The position numbers and the translations under genes are program-made. Below the pieces are notes generated by a model. That model worked only from the letters and a program-made list of their open reading frames with translations, was not told the DNA's origin and searched no databases. A DNA stretch of 64,000 nt, from assembly GCF_018362995.1 (NCBI RefSeq), contig NZ_CP074372.1, positions 434,001-498,000 on the forward strand, written 5' to 3'. This DNA comes from Chryseobacterium indologenes. Its GTDB lineage: Bacteria; Bacteroidota; Bacteroidia; Flavobacteriales; Weeksellaceae. Shown one piece after another: positions 1-9,534 of this stretch. Within the stretch, counting starts at the first letter, position 1; every line of letters begins with the position of its first letter.

Positions 1-1
1 A

Positions 2-352
2 AAATATGATACCGTAGACTGGTATCCTATTGATGAGGTTCCGGTACTGCCATTTGACCATAATAAAATTATCAGTGAATCTTTGATGGAGATCAGAAAA
101 TGGATTGAATCCGATTTCTCCATTATTTTTGAGCTGCTGCCGAAAAGATTCACCATAAGACAGCTCTATCAGCTCTACAGCGCTTTGAATGAAAAAAATA
201 TTGATATTAAGAATTTCCATAAAAAAATATCTTCATTCCCCTATATCGTTCCTCTGGACGAAATTCAAAAAGATGTATCTCACCGCGCAGCAAGATATTA
301 CAGATTTGATGCAAAGATTTACAAGAAAAACAATACAAAACTTATAAAATAA
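2..352 (+). CDS. NUDIX-type transcriptional regulator, C-terminal part (5' end outside window)
   Basis: The reading frame is open from base 2, so the gene starts upstream of the window and only about 116 C-terminal residues are visible. They resemble the C-terminal half of the complete NUDIX regulator at 42043-42729. Both share the stretch around FELLPKRFTIRQLYQLY (FELLPEKFTMKDLQNLY in the other protein), the linker to the winged helix, and a tail ending in a YRFD motif followed by lysines. This half is the DNA-binding part in AraR/NrtR-type regulators. The stop is 15 bases before xylB, so the gene probably controls xylB-xylA and may be a xylose regulator. That role is inference from position; the sugar-sensing NUDIX domain is not visible. 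Confidence 0.85.
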   Translation, partial: KYDTVDWYPIDEVPVLPFDHNKIISESLMEIRKWIESDFSIIFELLPKRFTIRQLYQLYSALNEKNIDIKNFHKKISSFPYIVPLDEIQKDVSHRAARYYRFDAKIYKKNNTKLIK

Positions 353-367
353 CCCTTTTAAAAAATT

Positions 368-1852
368 ATGTACTTACTAGGCTATGACATTGGCAGTTCT
401 TCTGTGAAAGTGTGTCTCATTGAGGCGTCCAGCGGAAAAGTGATTGCTTCTGAATTTTCTCCCAAAAAAGAGATGAAAATCACTGCGATAAATCCCGGAT
501 GGGCAGAGCAAAATCCGGTAGACTGGTGGACCAATCTGAAGTTGGCACATGAAGCTGTTATGCATGAATCTGGTGTACATACTGAAGATATTAAAGGAAT
601 CGGAATTACCTGGCAGATGCATGGTTTGATTCTGGTAGACAAAGATCAGAACCTTTTAAGACCGTCAATTATCTGGTGTGACAGCCGTGCTGTACCTTAT
701 GGTGAAAAAGCTTTCAAAACCATAGGAGAAGAAAAATGTCTTTCACATCTTTTAAACTCACCGGGAAACTTTACCGCATCAAAGCTTGCCTGGGTAAAAG
801 AAAACGAGCCTGAAATTTTTGAAAAGATAGATAAAATAATGCTTCCGGGAGACTATATTGCCATGAGGCTTTCCGGACAGATAGGAATAACCATTGAGGG
901 ATTATCAGAAGGAATCTTCTGGGATTTTAAAAACAATTGTATTTCGGAAGATATTATCAACCATTATGAGATCCCGAAAAGCTTTTTTCCGGAAATTGTA
1001 CCCACTTTTGGCATCCAGGCAACAGTTTCACGGGCTGCAGCTGAAGAATTAGGATTAAAAGAAGGTACTCCTATTTCATACAGAGCAGGAGATCAGCCTA
1101 ACAATGCGCTTTCCTTGAATGTCTTTAATCCCGGAGAAATTGCCTCTACAGCAGGGACTTCAGGAGTGGTTTACGGAGTTCTGGACCAGCTGGAATATGA
1201 TAAATTATCAAGGGTCAATACATTTGCCCATGTCAATTACACTCCGGAACAGATCAGACTGGGAGTTTTACTTTGTATCAACGGAACAGGAATTTTAAAT
1301 TCATGGTTGAAACATAATTTCGCAACCTCACTTTCTTCTTACGGCGATATGAACGATATGGCTTCACTTTCACCTATCGGTTCAAAAGGATTAAGCATTA
1401 TTCCTTTTGGAAACGGAGCAGAAAGAGTGTTAGAAAATAAAGATACAAGCTGTTCCATTCACGGAATTAACTTCAATATCCATTCAAAAGGTGATATTCT
1501 GCGTGCAGCACAGGAAGGTATTGTATTCTCTTACGAATACGGAATGGATATCATGAGAAATATCGGAATGGATATCCAGGTGATCCGGGCAGGAAATGCC
1601 AACATGTTTTTAAGTTCAATCTTTCGCCAGTCACTGTCCAGTGTGAGCAATGCGGTCATTGAACTTTATGATACCGACGGAGCAGTAGGAGCGGCAAGAG
1701 CTGCCGGAATGGGAATAGGATTTTATGCAGATTCCAGAGAAGCATTTTCTTCGCTTGAACAGATAGCGGTAATAGAACCTGAACACGAAAAACAAGAACA
1801 ATATTTAGAAGCCTATGGCAGATGGAAACATCATCTTAACGAAATAATCTAG
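368..1852 (+). CDS. xylB: Xylulokinase
   Basis: Cytoplasmic FGGY-family sugar kinase of 494 residues, the usual length for xylulokinase. It phosphorylates D-xylulose to xylulose-5-phosphate. The N-terminal phosphate-binding motif GYDIGSSSVK (residues about 5-14), the segment IIWCDSRA (about 100) and the central AGDQPNNA and TAGTSGVVYG motifs of the second FGGY domain are all present. It starts at ATG 368, just after the upstream regulator gene, and is followed 107 bases later by xylose isomerase. This pairing settles the substrate as xylulose rather than ribulose or glycerol; the ribulokinase of the window is a separate gene at 35007. No sign of damage. Confidence 0.95.
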   Translation: MYLLGYDIGSSSVKVCLIEASSGKVIASEFSPKKEMKITAINPGWAEQNPVDWWTNLKLAHEAVMHESGVHTEDIKGIGITWQMHGLILVDKDQNLLRPSIIWCDSRAVPYGEKAFKTIGEEKCLSHLLNSPGNFTASKLAWVKENEPEIFEKIDKIMLPGDYIAMRLSGQIGITIEGLSEGIFWDFKNNCISEDIINHYEIPKSFFPEIVPTFGIQATVSRAAAEELGLKEGTPISYRAGDQPNNALSLNVFNPGEIASTAGTSGVVYGVLDQLEYDKLSRVNTFAHVNYTPEQIRLGVLLCINGTGILNSWLKHNFATSLSSYGDMNDMASLSPIGSKGLSIIPFGNGAERVLENKDTSCSIHGINFNIHSKGDILRAAQEGIVFSYEYGMDIMRNIGMDIQVIRAGNANMFLSSIFRQSLSSVSNAVIELYDTDGAVGAARAAGMGIGFYADSREAFSSLEQIAVIEPEHEKQEQYLEAYGRWKHHLNEII

Positions 1853-1878
1853 GACAAATTCAACAGTATTTTTGATCC

Positions 1879-1906
1879 TCTTACTGACTTTTTAGAATCA
1901 GTGAGA
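1879..1906 (+). promoter_or_regulatory. Small hairpin between xylB and xylA
   Basis: TCTTACTGA (1879-1887) and TCAGTGAGA (1898-1906) can form a 9-bp stem with one G-U pair and a 10-base loop. No T-run follows, so it is not a standard terminator. It may be an mRNA processing or stability element between the two genes. This is an observation only. Confidence 0.3.
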
Positions 1907-1959
1907 AGGGAATCTCTACGCAAAAATTAAAAAAACAAATTAAAAATAATCAAATAAAT

Positions 1960-3288
1960 ATGAACACTTTAACAGGTACAAAAGAGTTTTTTACGGGTAT
2001 TGAAAAAATTAAGTTTGAAGGGAAAGAAAGCAAGAACCCGTTGGCATTCCGCTATTATGATGCGGAAAAGATCGTGATGGGAAAACCTATGAAAGACTGG
2101 ACCAGATTTGCAATGGCATGGTGGCACACTCTATGTGCAAACGGAAGTGATCCGTTCGGAGGACCTACCATCCACCACCCGTGGGATATCGGAAACGATG
2201 CAGTAACCAGAGCAATGCATAAAATGGACGCAGGCTTCGAATTCATGTCTAAAATGGGCTTCAACTATTACTGCTTCCATGATATCGATCTTGTAGACCC
2301 TGCCAGTAACTGGAAAGACTACGAGAAAAATATGCAGGCTATTGTAGAATATGCAAAACAAAAGCAGCAGGAAACCGGAATTAAGCTTTTATGGGGAACA
2401 GCGAATGTTTTCACGCATGAAAGATACATGAACGGAGCCTCTACCAACCCAAATTTTGATGTTGTTGCATGCGCAGGAACTCAGGTTAAAAACTCTATAG
2501 ATGCTACCATAGCACTTGGAGGTGAAAACTATGTTTTCTGGGGTGGAAGAGAAGGATATATGAGTCTTTTAAATACCGATATGAAGCGTGAAAAAGATCA
2601 CCTTGCGCGTTTCCTTTCCATGTCAAGAGACTATGCACGTCAGCAAGGCTTTAAAGGTACTTTCCTGATCGAGCCAAAACCGATGGAACCTACCAAACAT
2701 CAGTATGATTATGATTCTGAAACAGTAATCGGATTCCTGAGACATTACGGATTAGATAAAGAATTTAAGCTGAATATCGAAGTAAACCACGCTACATTGG
2801 CAGGTCATACATTCGAGCACGAACTTCAGGTTGCTGTTGATGCCGGGCTTTTAGGAAGTATTGATGCCAACAGGGGAGATTATCAGAACGGTTGGGATAC
2901 GGATCAGTTCCCGATCGATTACTACGATATGGTTCAGGCATGGCTTGTATTACTTCCGGCAGGAGGTCTGGGAACAGGAGGGGTAAACTTTGATGCCAAA
3001 ATCAGAAGAAATTCTATTGATGCTGAAGATCTGTTCATTTCCCACATTTCAGGGATGGACGTTTTCGCCAAAGGTCTTCTTGCAGCAGCTGATATTCTTG
3101 AAAATTCGGACTACAAAAAACTGAGAACAAACCGCTATGCTTCTTTTGATAACGGAAACGGAAAAGCATTTGAGGAAGGTTCACTTACATTGGAAGATCT
3201 TCAGAGAATTGCTCACGAAATCGGCGAACCACAGCCAAAAAGCGGAAAACAGGAATTGTTTGAGGCCATCGTGAATATGTATATATAA
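1960..3288 (+). CDS. xylA: Xylose isomerase
   Basis: Cytoplasmic metal-dependent TIM-barrel enzyme converting D-xylose to D-xylulose. At 442 residues it belongs to the longer (class II) type of xylose isomerase. Visible signatures are [10 protein letters not shown] (about residue 105, with the catalytic His-Asp), [16 protein letters not shown] (about 190), the metal-ligand stretch [17 protein letters not shown] (about 235) and [14 protein letters not shown] (about 275). The gene follows xylB in the same direction. The 94-base gap to the next gene (susC) shows no clear TAnnTTTG box, so read-through into susC is possible. An intact, typical family member. Confidence 0.97.
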   Translation: MNTLTGTKEFFTGIEKIKFEGKESKNPLAFRYYDAEKIVMGKPMKDWTRFAMAWWHTLCANGSDPFGGPTIHHPWDIGNDAVTRAMHKMDAGFEFMSKMGFNYYCFHDIDLVDPASNWKDYEKNMQAIVEYAKQKQQETGIKLLWGTANVFTHERYMNGASTNPNFDVVACAGTQVKNSIDATIALGGENYVFWGGREGYMSLLNTDMKREKDHLARFLSMSRDYARQQGFKGTFLIEPKPMEPTKHQYDYDSETVIGFLRHYGLDKEFKLNIEVNHATLAGHTFEHELQVAVDAGLLGSIDANRGDYQNGWDTDQFPIDYYDMVQAWLVLLPAGGLGTGGVNFDAKIRRNSIDAEDLFISHISGMDVFAKGLLAAADILENSDYKKLRTNRYASFDNGNGKAFEEGSLTLEDLQRIAHEIGEPQPKSGKQELFEAIVNMYI

Positions 3289-3297
3289 TAAAAAAAT

Positions 3298-3353
3298 AAA
3301 AGGCTTATAAACACTAAGGATTTTTATACACTATAATTATTAAACAGCCTTTT
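3298..3353 (+). promoter_or_regulatory. Inverted repeat in the xylA-susC gap
   Basis: AAAAGGCT (3298-3305) and AGCCTTTT (3346-3353) are perfect inverted arms around a 40-base A+T-rich loop that also holds two direct copies of ACACTA. The long loop makes it a weak terminator. It could instead be a regulator site for the downstream SusC/SusD genes. No further support is visible. Confidence 0.25.
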
Positions 3354-3382
3354 ATTCAACAACTAATACTAAAATAATAATT

Positions 3383-6277
3383 ATGAACCGATTTTATTTC
3401 AATAAAAGCAATAGAGCGGCATTATTTTTTGCAATGACTTTATTGCCTTCCGGCATAGCATATTCACAGGTTAAGAAAGATACAGTAGCTAAAGAAAATA
3501 AAATAGATGAAGTTGTTGTGATAGGATATGGAACCCAGAGAAAAGAAGCTGTGACAGGTTCTGTAGCCACTGTAAAAGGAGATGCCCTGCGTGAAGTACC
3601 TTCTGCCAATATTACTCAGGCATTGCAGGGAAGAACGGCAGGGGTAGATATCTCACAAACCTCCACCAAACCGGGGGCTGCCATGCAGATCCGTATCAGG
3701 GGAACAAGATCTCTGACAGGGGATAATAACCCGTTGATTGTATTGGATGGTATTCCTTTTGTGGGATCACTGGCAGACATAAGCTCAAGTGATATCAAAA
3801 GTATTGATATCCTGAAAGATGCTTCTGCCACAGCCATCTACGGGTCAAGAGGAGCAAACGGTGTTATTCTCGTTACAACCAACAGAGGGGCAAAAGGGCA
3901 GAGACCTAAATTTACTTATAACACCTTTACAGGAGTTCAGACTTTGTTTTCAAAATATCCGATGATGGATGGGCCCCAATTTGCAAAGTTGCGTGCCTAT
4001 GCCATTCCTGCGGGAAATACAACCCCTTTGTATTCAAACGGGGCTGATGAAAATAACGGTGTCAATACAGACTGGCAAAGCCTGTTTTACAAGCCAGCAA
4101 TGATGACCAGCCATGATGTAGGGGTTTCAGGAGGAACAGAAGGTGGGAATTATAATGTAGGATTGTCCTATTTTAAACAAAATGCTTTAATCCCTATTCA
4201 AAGTTATGAAAGATTTGCCCTGAGAATGGCCATTGACCAGCAGGTAGGATCCATCTTTAAGTTCGGTTTTACAACCAATACAAACTATTCTGTTTCGGAA
4301 GGAAACGGAGTAAATCCTGGTGCAGTTCTGGGATATTCTCCTATTGCCAATCCTTACAACGCGGACGGAAGCCCGAAGAGAGTAATGAGCACAGCAGGCG
4401 GTATTGATCAGACATGGATTTATACCAGAAGAAGCTTAGAAAGCCTGGCAGACAAATATATTGACGAAACCAAATCTTTTGCATCCTATAACAACCTTTA
4501 CGGAGAGTTAAGCCTTCCAGTCAAAGGATTGAAATACAGATTAAATGTAGGGTTGGATTTCCGTACGTCAAACAGTGGAAATTACAGCGGCGTAGGAGTC
4601 TTCAATACAAACCCTCTGGGGCCGTCATCTGCAGGAAAAGGGAATAACCAGACCTACCATTGGGTATTGGAAAACCTTTTAACGTATGACCGTACATTTG
4701 GTAAACATAAAGTAAATGCGGTAGCATTATATTCCGCAGAACAGAATAAGTATACAAGCTCATACATGAGTGCAAAGAATGTTCCTGCAGACTTTTTCCA
4801 GTATTATAACCTGGGACAGTCGCCTCAGGCAGATATTACAGTAAGACCTGAAGACCAGGCTTACTCGAAAACCGGTCTGCTTTCTGCCATGGGAAGAATC
4901 ATGTATACCTATGATAATAAGTATATGTTTACTGCAACACTTCGTGCCGACGGATCTTCCAGACTGGCTCCGGGTAACAAATGGCATACGTATCCCGCAT
5001 TATCACTAGGATGGAATGTTACCAACGAATCCTTCATGCAGAATATCAAAGCGATTAATCTCCTTAAATTCAGAGCAGGATGGGGGCAGACTTCCAACCA
5101 GGCAGTAGATCCATACACTACGATGGGAAGATTTAATGTTGCTCCTTACAATTATGGAAGTGCAGGAAGTACAGGGATTTACGGAAGCCAGCCGCCAAAC
5201 CCTAATTTAGGATGGGAATATTCAAAAACACAAAACTACGGGGTAGATTTCGGAATACTGAACAACCGCCTTACGGGAAGCGTGGAATATTATAAGACCC
5301 ATACCTATGACCTGTTGACGCAGAAAAGTCTTCCGGCAACAAGCGGATGGTCATCCATTGTTTCCAATGTAGCCGAAACAGAAAATAAAGGACTGGAAGT
5401 TTCCTTAAACGGGGTCATTTTTGATAACCCTGACGGGTTTACATGGGAAGCTGGAGTTAATTTCTATACCAATAAAAACAAAATTTTATCACTTGCATCC
5501 GGAACAGAACGTGACGTCAATAACTTATGGTTTGTAGGTCATAATATTAATTCATTGTATGATTATCAATACATCGGTCTTTGGCAGGCTGGCGATCCTT
5601 ATCAGAATATTCTGGAACCGGGTACCGCTGCAGATGTTGTAGGATCTATCAAAGTTCTTTACACCGGAGGTTATAATGCCGACGGAACTCCGGTAAGAGC
5701 AATAGGACCGGATGACAGACAGATTTTTGATACAGCCCCGAAATTTCAGGGAGGATTCAATATGCGCTTTGCCTACAAGAATTTTGAACTGAGTACGGTA
5801 GGAGCTTTCCAGCACGGAGGAATCCTGGTGAGTACTATTTATGGATCTGCAAGTTATCTTAACAGATTAACGGGAAGAGGAAATAACGTAGACGTAGATT
5901 ACTGGACAGAAGATAATACCGGTGCTTATTTTCCGCGTCCGGGACGTCATTTGAGTGGTGATAATCCGAAGTATTCTTCTACTTTGGCGATGTTTGATGC
6001 TTCTTATCTTAAGCTTCGTACCATTACATTAGGTTATAATGTCAATAAGGACTTTTTAAAGGATTTAAAAATTACAAGCTTAAGAATCTACTTTACGGTA
6101 ACCAATCCTGTTGTACTATTCTCACCTTATCATAAGTTCTCGGGAATGGATCCGGAACCGAACTCTTTCGGAAATGAAAACCAGGCAGTAAGCGGATATC
6201 CAAACCGCCAGCTTGTTATAGGAACCAACAACCCTTCCACAAGAAATTACTTAATGGGACTTAACTTAACCTTTTAA
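3383..6277 (+). CDS. SusC/RagA-family TonB-dependent outer-membrane transporter
   Basis: Outer-membrane barrel that imports oligosaccharides using TonB energy, acting with the SusD lipoprotein encoded next. Residues 1-29 form a signal peptide ending AYSQ. A TonB-box-like DEVVVIGYGTQ follows at about 43-53, then the plug domain with LIVLDGIPF and the SusC signature SIDILKDASATAIYGSRGANGVILV split over about 140-165. The rest is beta-barrel to a terminal phenylalanine (NLTF), as usual for outer-membrane proteins. The 964 residues are on the short side: the carboxypeptidase-regulatory-like domain often found before the plug is absent. Given the surrounding genes the cargo is probably xylo- or arabinoxylo-oligosaccharides; this is inference. 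It is the only SusC in the window. Confidence 0.95.
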   Translation: MNRFYFNKSNRAALFFAMTLLPSGIAYSQVKKDTVAKENKIDEVVVIGYGTQRKEAVTGSVATVKGDALREVPSANITQALQGRTAGVDISQTSTKPGAAMQIRIRGTRSLTGDNNPLIVLDGIPFVGSLADISSSDIKSIDILKDASATAIYGSRGANGVILVTTNRGAKGQRPKFTYNTFTGVQTLFSKYPMMDGPQFAKLRAYAIPAGNTTPLYSNGADENNGVNTDWQSLFYKPAMMTSHDVGVSGGTEGGNYNVGLSYFKQNALIPIQSYERFALRMAIDQQVGSIFKFGFTTNTNYSVSEGNGVNPGAVLGYSPIANPYNADGSPKRVMSTAGGIDQTWIYTRRSLESLADKYIDETKSFASYNNLYGELSLPVKGLKYRLNVGLDFRTSNSGNYSGVGVFNTNPLGPSSAGKGNNQTYHWVLENLLTYDRTFGKHKVNAVALYSAEQNKYTSSYMSAKNVPADFFQYYNLGQSPQADITVRPEDQAYSKTGLLSAMGRIMYTYDNKYMFTATLRADGSSRLAPGNKWHTYPALSLGWNVTNESFMQNIKAINLLKFRAGWGQTSNQAVDPYTTMGRFNVAPYNYGSAGSTGIYGSQPPNPNLGWEYSKTQNYGVDFGILNNRLTGSVEYYKTHTYDLLTQKSLPATSGWSSIVSNVAETENKGLEVSLNGVIFDNPDGFTWEAGVNFYTNKNKILSLASGTERDVNNLWFVGHNINSLYDYQYIGLWQAGDPYQNILEPGTAADVVGSIKVLYTGGYNADGTPVRAIGPDDRQIFDTAPKFQGGFNMRFAYKNFELSTVGAFQHGGILVSTIYGSASYLNRLTGRGNNVDVDYWTEDNTGAYFPRPGRHLSGDNPKYSSTLAMFDASYLKLRTITLGYNVNKDFLKDLKITSLRIYFTVTNPVVLFSPYHKFSGMDPEPNSFGNENQAVSGYPNRQLVIGTNNPSTRNYLMGLNLTF

Positions 6278-6289
6278 AACTGTACTGTC

Positions 6290-8248
6290 ATGATAAATTT
6301 TAACAAAAAACTGCTATTAGGAGCAATCTTTTTATCCTTAACATTTACAGGATGTAGTGAAATTCTTGATGAGCAGCCAAGAGCAATATATACAGCTGAC
6401 TATTTTAATACACCGGACGGGGTGAATCAGGGATTTACAGCTTTATACAGACAGATGAGATTACTGTATGGCAATGGCTATTTTATGAGCAATTGTCAGA
6501 ACGGAACTGATGAATCTACCTGGGCACAAAGTGCGGATGGTAACTTTAAAGAATTGGATATGTCCGGAAACGGTATCATCAATTCCAATACTTTTCCTAC
6601 AAGTATGGTTTGGAACTCTGTGTTTCCGTATATCAATACTGCCAACGGAATTATTGAAAAAGGACCAGGATTCGGAATTGCAGAATCTATGATTTCTGAA
6701 GCCCGTTTCTTTCGTGGATTTTACTACTTCATGCTCGTTCAGACCTATGGAGGTGTTCCTTTGGATTTAGGAGCAGGAGAATTGAAATACAACACCCTGC
6801 CATCTACAACTTCTGCAAGAAATACTGTTCCGGAGGTATATACAAAAACTGTTTTTGCTGACCTTAAAAAAGCAATAGAAAATCTACCTGCCTCACCAAG
6901 AGTAACCGGAGGCGTGACCAAAAATGTAGCAAGACTGATGCTTGCCAAAGCTTATCTTACTTATGGATGGTGGCTGCAGAATCCAAACGGAATTCCAACT
7001 TATCCTGAAGTGACGAGAACAGATCCTGACGGACACAATGCCCAATGGTATTTCCAGCAGGCTTATGATATCGCAATGGAAGGGATCAATAATCCAGGAC
7101 CTTATGCCCTTCAGCCTACCTTTTATGATGTCAATGCAGGTTCAAATGACAGGAATACCGAATCTATGCTGTATGCAGACCATACACAGTCAAGTACGTA
7201 TTATAATGAAAGTGATCCTGTAGGATTTGGTTCAGGCTGGGCTCCGGATAATTTTGCAGCATGGATGCAAACCTGGAACTATACTGCCATCAAAAGCAGT
7301 AAAACCACAGCGTGGGTGGGAGCAGATGTAGTAAGTGGTGTACAGCGTGAAGCCGCTCAGTCTCTGGGACGTCCGTGGGTTCGTATGTGTCCTACCCTGG
7401 GAGTTATTAAAAATACCTTTGCAGATAAAACCAACGATTCCCGTTATGATGGTACTTTTGTAACCACTTACAGAGGAAACTGGAACAAAAACGGAACAGG
7501 TCTTACAACAGTTCCTGTACTTTATAATGCCAATAATTTACCTGTACAGCCGGGAGGAGCTATCTTAAGCTTCCTGAATGATGACAGCCAGACTCCTTCT
7601 TATCCTACAGGAGCCGGACAAAGCGGAGTGGGAGCAGGAACTCTTTCAGGAAGAGCAGACTGGGTCATTGCACCGAACGGTATCAGCAGAATTGTATACC
7701 CAGGCTTATGGAAAATTGGAACTTACCGTACTGATGATCCGAACGGCTTAGGATATCCGAATGCAGGATTAACCCGTCCATTCAGTGTTGCCAAATTTTC
7801 AGAATTCTATTTTATTGCAGCGGAAGCAGCCGTAAAAGGAGCTTCAGGAGCTATGACAGCCAGAGACCTTATCAATGTTATCCGTGCCCGTGCCGGAAAA
7901 TGGAAATTCAATAATGCCCAAAATACCGCTTATGTAGCAGATAACAGTGTAGCTATGACTGCTGCCACACCTTCTGCAATCACCATCGATTATATTCTTG
8001 CAGAAAGATCCCGTGAATATTACGGAGAATTCTACAGATGGTATGATCTGGTACGTACTCAGAAGTGGGGAGACTATGCAGCTACTTATCAGATCGGAGG
8101 AGCTTCTTATGGAGATCACGCTCCGCAAACGGTTACTAGAACGATAAAACCATTTCACTATCTGAGACCTATTCCTCAGAACCAGATTGATGCAATGGAA
8201 GTATCGGCAGATATTAAAGCAAAATATCAGAATCCAGGATACAATTAA
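6290..8248 (+). CDS. SusD/RagB-family surface glycan-binding lipoprotein
   Basis: The lid partner of the SusC transporter encoded 12 bases upstream. It is anchored outside the outer membrane and hands glycans to the barrel. The N-terminus is a lipoprotein signal with lipobox LTFTGC, the acylated Cys being near residue 22, followed by SEILDEQPRA, typical of mature SusD proteins. The helical core includes ARFFRGFYYFMLVQTYGGVP (about 138-157), and the C-terminal part has ILAERSREYYGEFYRWYDLV and PIPQNQI, all characteristic of the SusD/RagB family. The 652 residues are within the family range but at its long end. It lacks any accompanying SusE/F-like binding lipoprotein. The ligand is inferred to be a xylan fragment. 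Confidence 0.95.
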   Translation: MINFNKKLLLGAIFLSLTFTGCSEILDEQPRAIYTADYFNTPDGVNQGFTALYRQMRLLYGNGYFMSNCQNGTDESTWAQSADGNFKELDMSGNGIINSNTFPTSMVWNSVFPYINTANGIIEKGPGFGIAESMISEARFFRGFYYFMLVQTYGGVPLDLGAGELKYNTLPSTTSARNTVPEVYTKTVFADLKKAIENLPASPRVTGGVTKNVARLMLAKAYLTYGWWLQNPNGIPTYPEVTRTDPDGHNAQWYFQQAYDIAMEGINNPGPYALQPTFYDVNAGSNDRNTESMLYADHTQSSTYYNESDPVGFGSGWAPDNFAAWMQTWNYTAIKSSKTTAWVGADVVSGVQREAAQSLGRPWVRMCPTLGVIKNTFADKTNDSRYDGTFVTTYRGNWNKNGTGLTTVPVLYNANNLPVQPGGAILSFLNDDSQTPSYPTGAGQSGVGAGTLSGRADWVIAPNGISRIVYPGLWKIGTYRTDDPNGLGYPNAGLTRPFSVAKFSEFYFIAAEAAVKGASGAMTARDLINVIRARAGKWKFNNAQNTAYVADNSVAMTAATPSAITIDYILAERSREYYGEFYRWYDLVRTQKWGDYAATYQIGGASYGDHAPQTVTRTIKPFHYLRPIPQNQIDAMEVSADIKAKYQNPGYN

Positions 8249-8271
8249 TTTCATTCTACATTCATATCAGC

Positions 8272-8303
8272 AACAGAGTAGGTGTGCAAGCACCTGCTTT
8301 GTT
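8272..8303 (+). terminator. 13-bp hairpin between susD and uxuA (terminator or attenuator)
   Basis: Arms AACAGAGTAGGTG (8272-8284) and CACCTGCTTTGTT (8291-8303) pair over 13 bp with two G-U pairs and a 6-base loop. There is only a short T-rich tail, so it could end transcripts partially or protect the 3' end of susCD mRNA. It may therefore lower uxuA expression relative to susCD; this is inference. Confidence 0.5.
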
Positions 8304-8327
8304 TATCTGAATTAAAATTTAAAAACT

Positions 8328-9503
8328 ATGGAAAAAACCTGGCGTTGGTTTGGCAAAAAAGACAAAATAGCACTCAGTACACTTCGTCAAATAGGAGTAG
8401 AAGGAATTGTTTCTGCTCTGCATGATATCCCAAACGGAGAAATCTGGAATTCAGAGGCCATTATTGATTATAAAAACTATATAGAAAGCCACGGACTTCG
8501 CTGGTCTGTTGTGGAAAGTCTTCCCGTAAGCGAAGCCATCAAATACGGAGGTGAAGACCGTGACTCTTTAATAGAAAATTATATCACAAGCCTTGAAAAC
8601 CTGGGTAAAGCAGGGGTTACAACAGTTTGCTACAACTTTATGCCTGTTCTGGACTGGGCAAGAACCGATCTCTTTCATGAATGGGAAGACGGTTCATCAT
8701 CACTTTATTTTGACAAAGCCAAGTTCGCATACTTCGAAATTCATATTCTCAAAAGAGAAGGAGCAGAAAGGGATTACAGCTCGGAAATCCTTCAAAAAGT
8801 AGAAGGATTAAAAAATACCTTAACGGAAAAAGATAATCATGATCTGATAGACTCAGTCATTGTAAAAACACAGGGATTCGTGAACGGAAATATCAAAGAA
8901 GGCGAATTGAATCCCGTAGAAAAGTTCAAAAGTTTATTGGCATTGTATGATGGTATAGATAAACATCAGCTTCGTCAGAACATGAAATATTTCCTCGAAA
9001 AAATAATGCCTGTCTGTGAAAAATGGAATATCCAGATGTGTGTACACCCTGATGATCCGCCGTTTTCACTATTGGGCTTACCAAGAATAGTAACCAATGA
9101 AGAGGATATTGACTGGCTTCTGAAAGCTGTTGATAATCCTTACAACGGGTTAACGTTCTGTGCAGGATCTCTAAGTGCTAACCTTCAGAATGATGTTCCA
9201 AAACTGGCACAGAAATTTGCCCACAGAACCAAATTCGTTCACCTGAGAAGTACAAATGTTTTTGAAAACGGTGATTTTATCGAGGCTCATCACCTGGGAG
9301 GAAGAGGAAAGCTTATTGAAGTGATCCGTGTATTCGAAAAAGAAAATCCTGATCTTCCGATGAGAATAGACCACGGAAGACTTTTAACAGAAGATGTTGA
9401 CAAAGGGTATAATCCCGGCTATTCATTTTTAGGAAGAATGCTGGCATTGGGCCAGATCGAAGGAGTAATGGCTGCCGTTCAGTCAGAATTACAGAAAAAT
9501 TAA
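8328..9503 (+). CDS. uxuA: D-mannonate dehydratase
   Basis: Dehydrates D-mannonate to 2-keto-3-deoxygluconate (KDG) in the cytoplasm. It is a TIM-barrel Mn/Fe enzyme of 391 residues, close to the usual size. Typical features are the opening MEKTWRWFGKKDKI, the metal-ligand segment MCVHPDDPPFSLLG (about residues 235-248), FVHLRSTN (about 302-309) and the C-terminal DHGRLL and YNPGYSFLGRMLALGQIEG segments. It sits directly before the fructuronate reductase gene and upstream of uxaC-kdgK-kdgA, giving the complete glucuronate route. The start at ATG 8328 is the first in frame after the hairpin. Confidence 0.96.
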   Translation: MEKTWRWFGKKDKIALSTLRQIGVEGIVSALHDIPNGEIWNSEAIIDYKNYIESHGLRWSVVESLPVSEAIKYGGEDRDSLIENYITSLENLGKAGVTTVCYNFMPVLDWARTDLFHEWEDGSSSLYFDKAKFAYFEIHILKREGAERDYSSEILQKVEGLKNTLTEKDNHDLIDSVIVKTQGFVNGNIKEGELNPVEKFKSLLALYDGIDKHQLRQNMKYFLEKIMPVCEKWNIQMCVHPDDPPFSLLGLPRIVTNEEDIDWLLKAVDNPYNGLTFCAGSLSANLQNDVPKLAQKFAHRTKFVHLRSTNVFENGDFIEAHHLGGRGKLIEVIRVFEKENPDLPMRIDHGRLLTEDVDKGYNPGYSFLGRMLALGQIEGVMAAVQSELQKN

Positions 9504-9534
9504 TCTGCGTTTGTAATAAATAGTAAAAAGTAAA

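Noticed and set aside
3298..3353. Terminator after xylA
   Set aside because: The 40-base loop and lack of a T-run beyond TTTTA make it weak; kept only as an inverted repeat.
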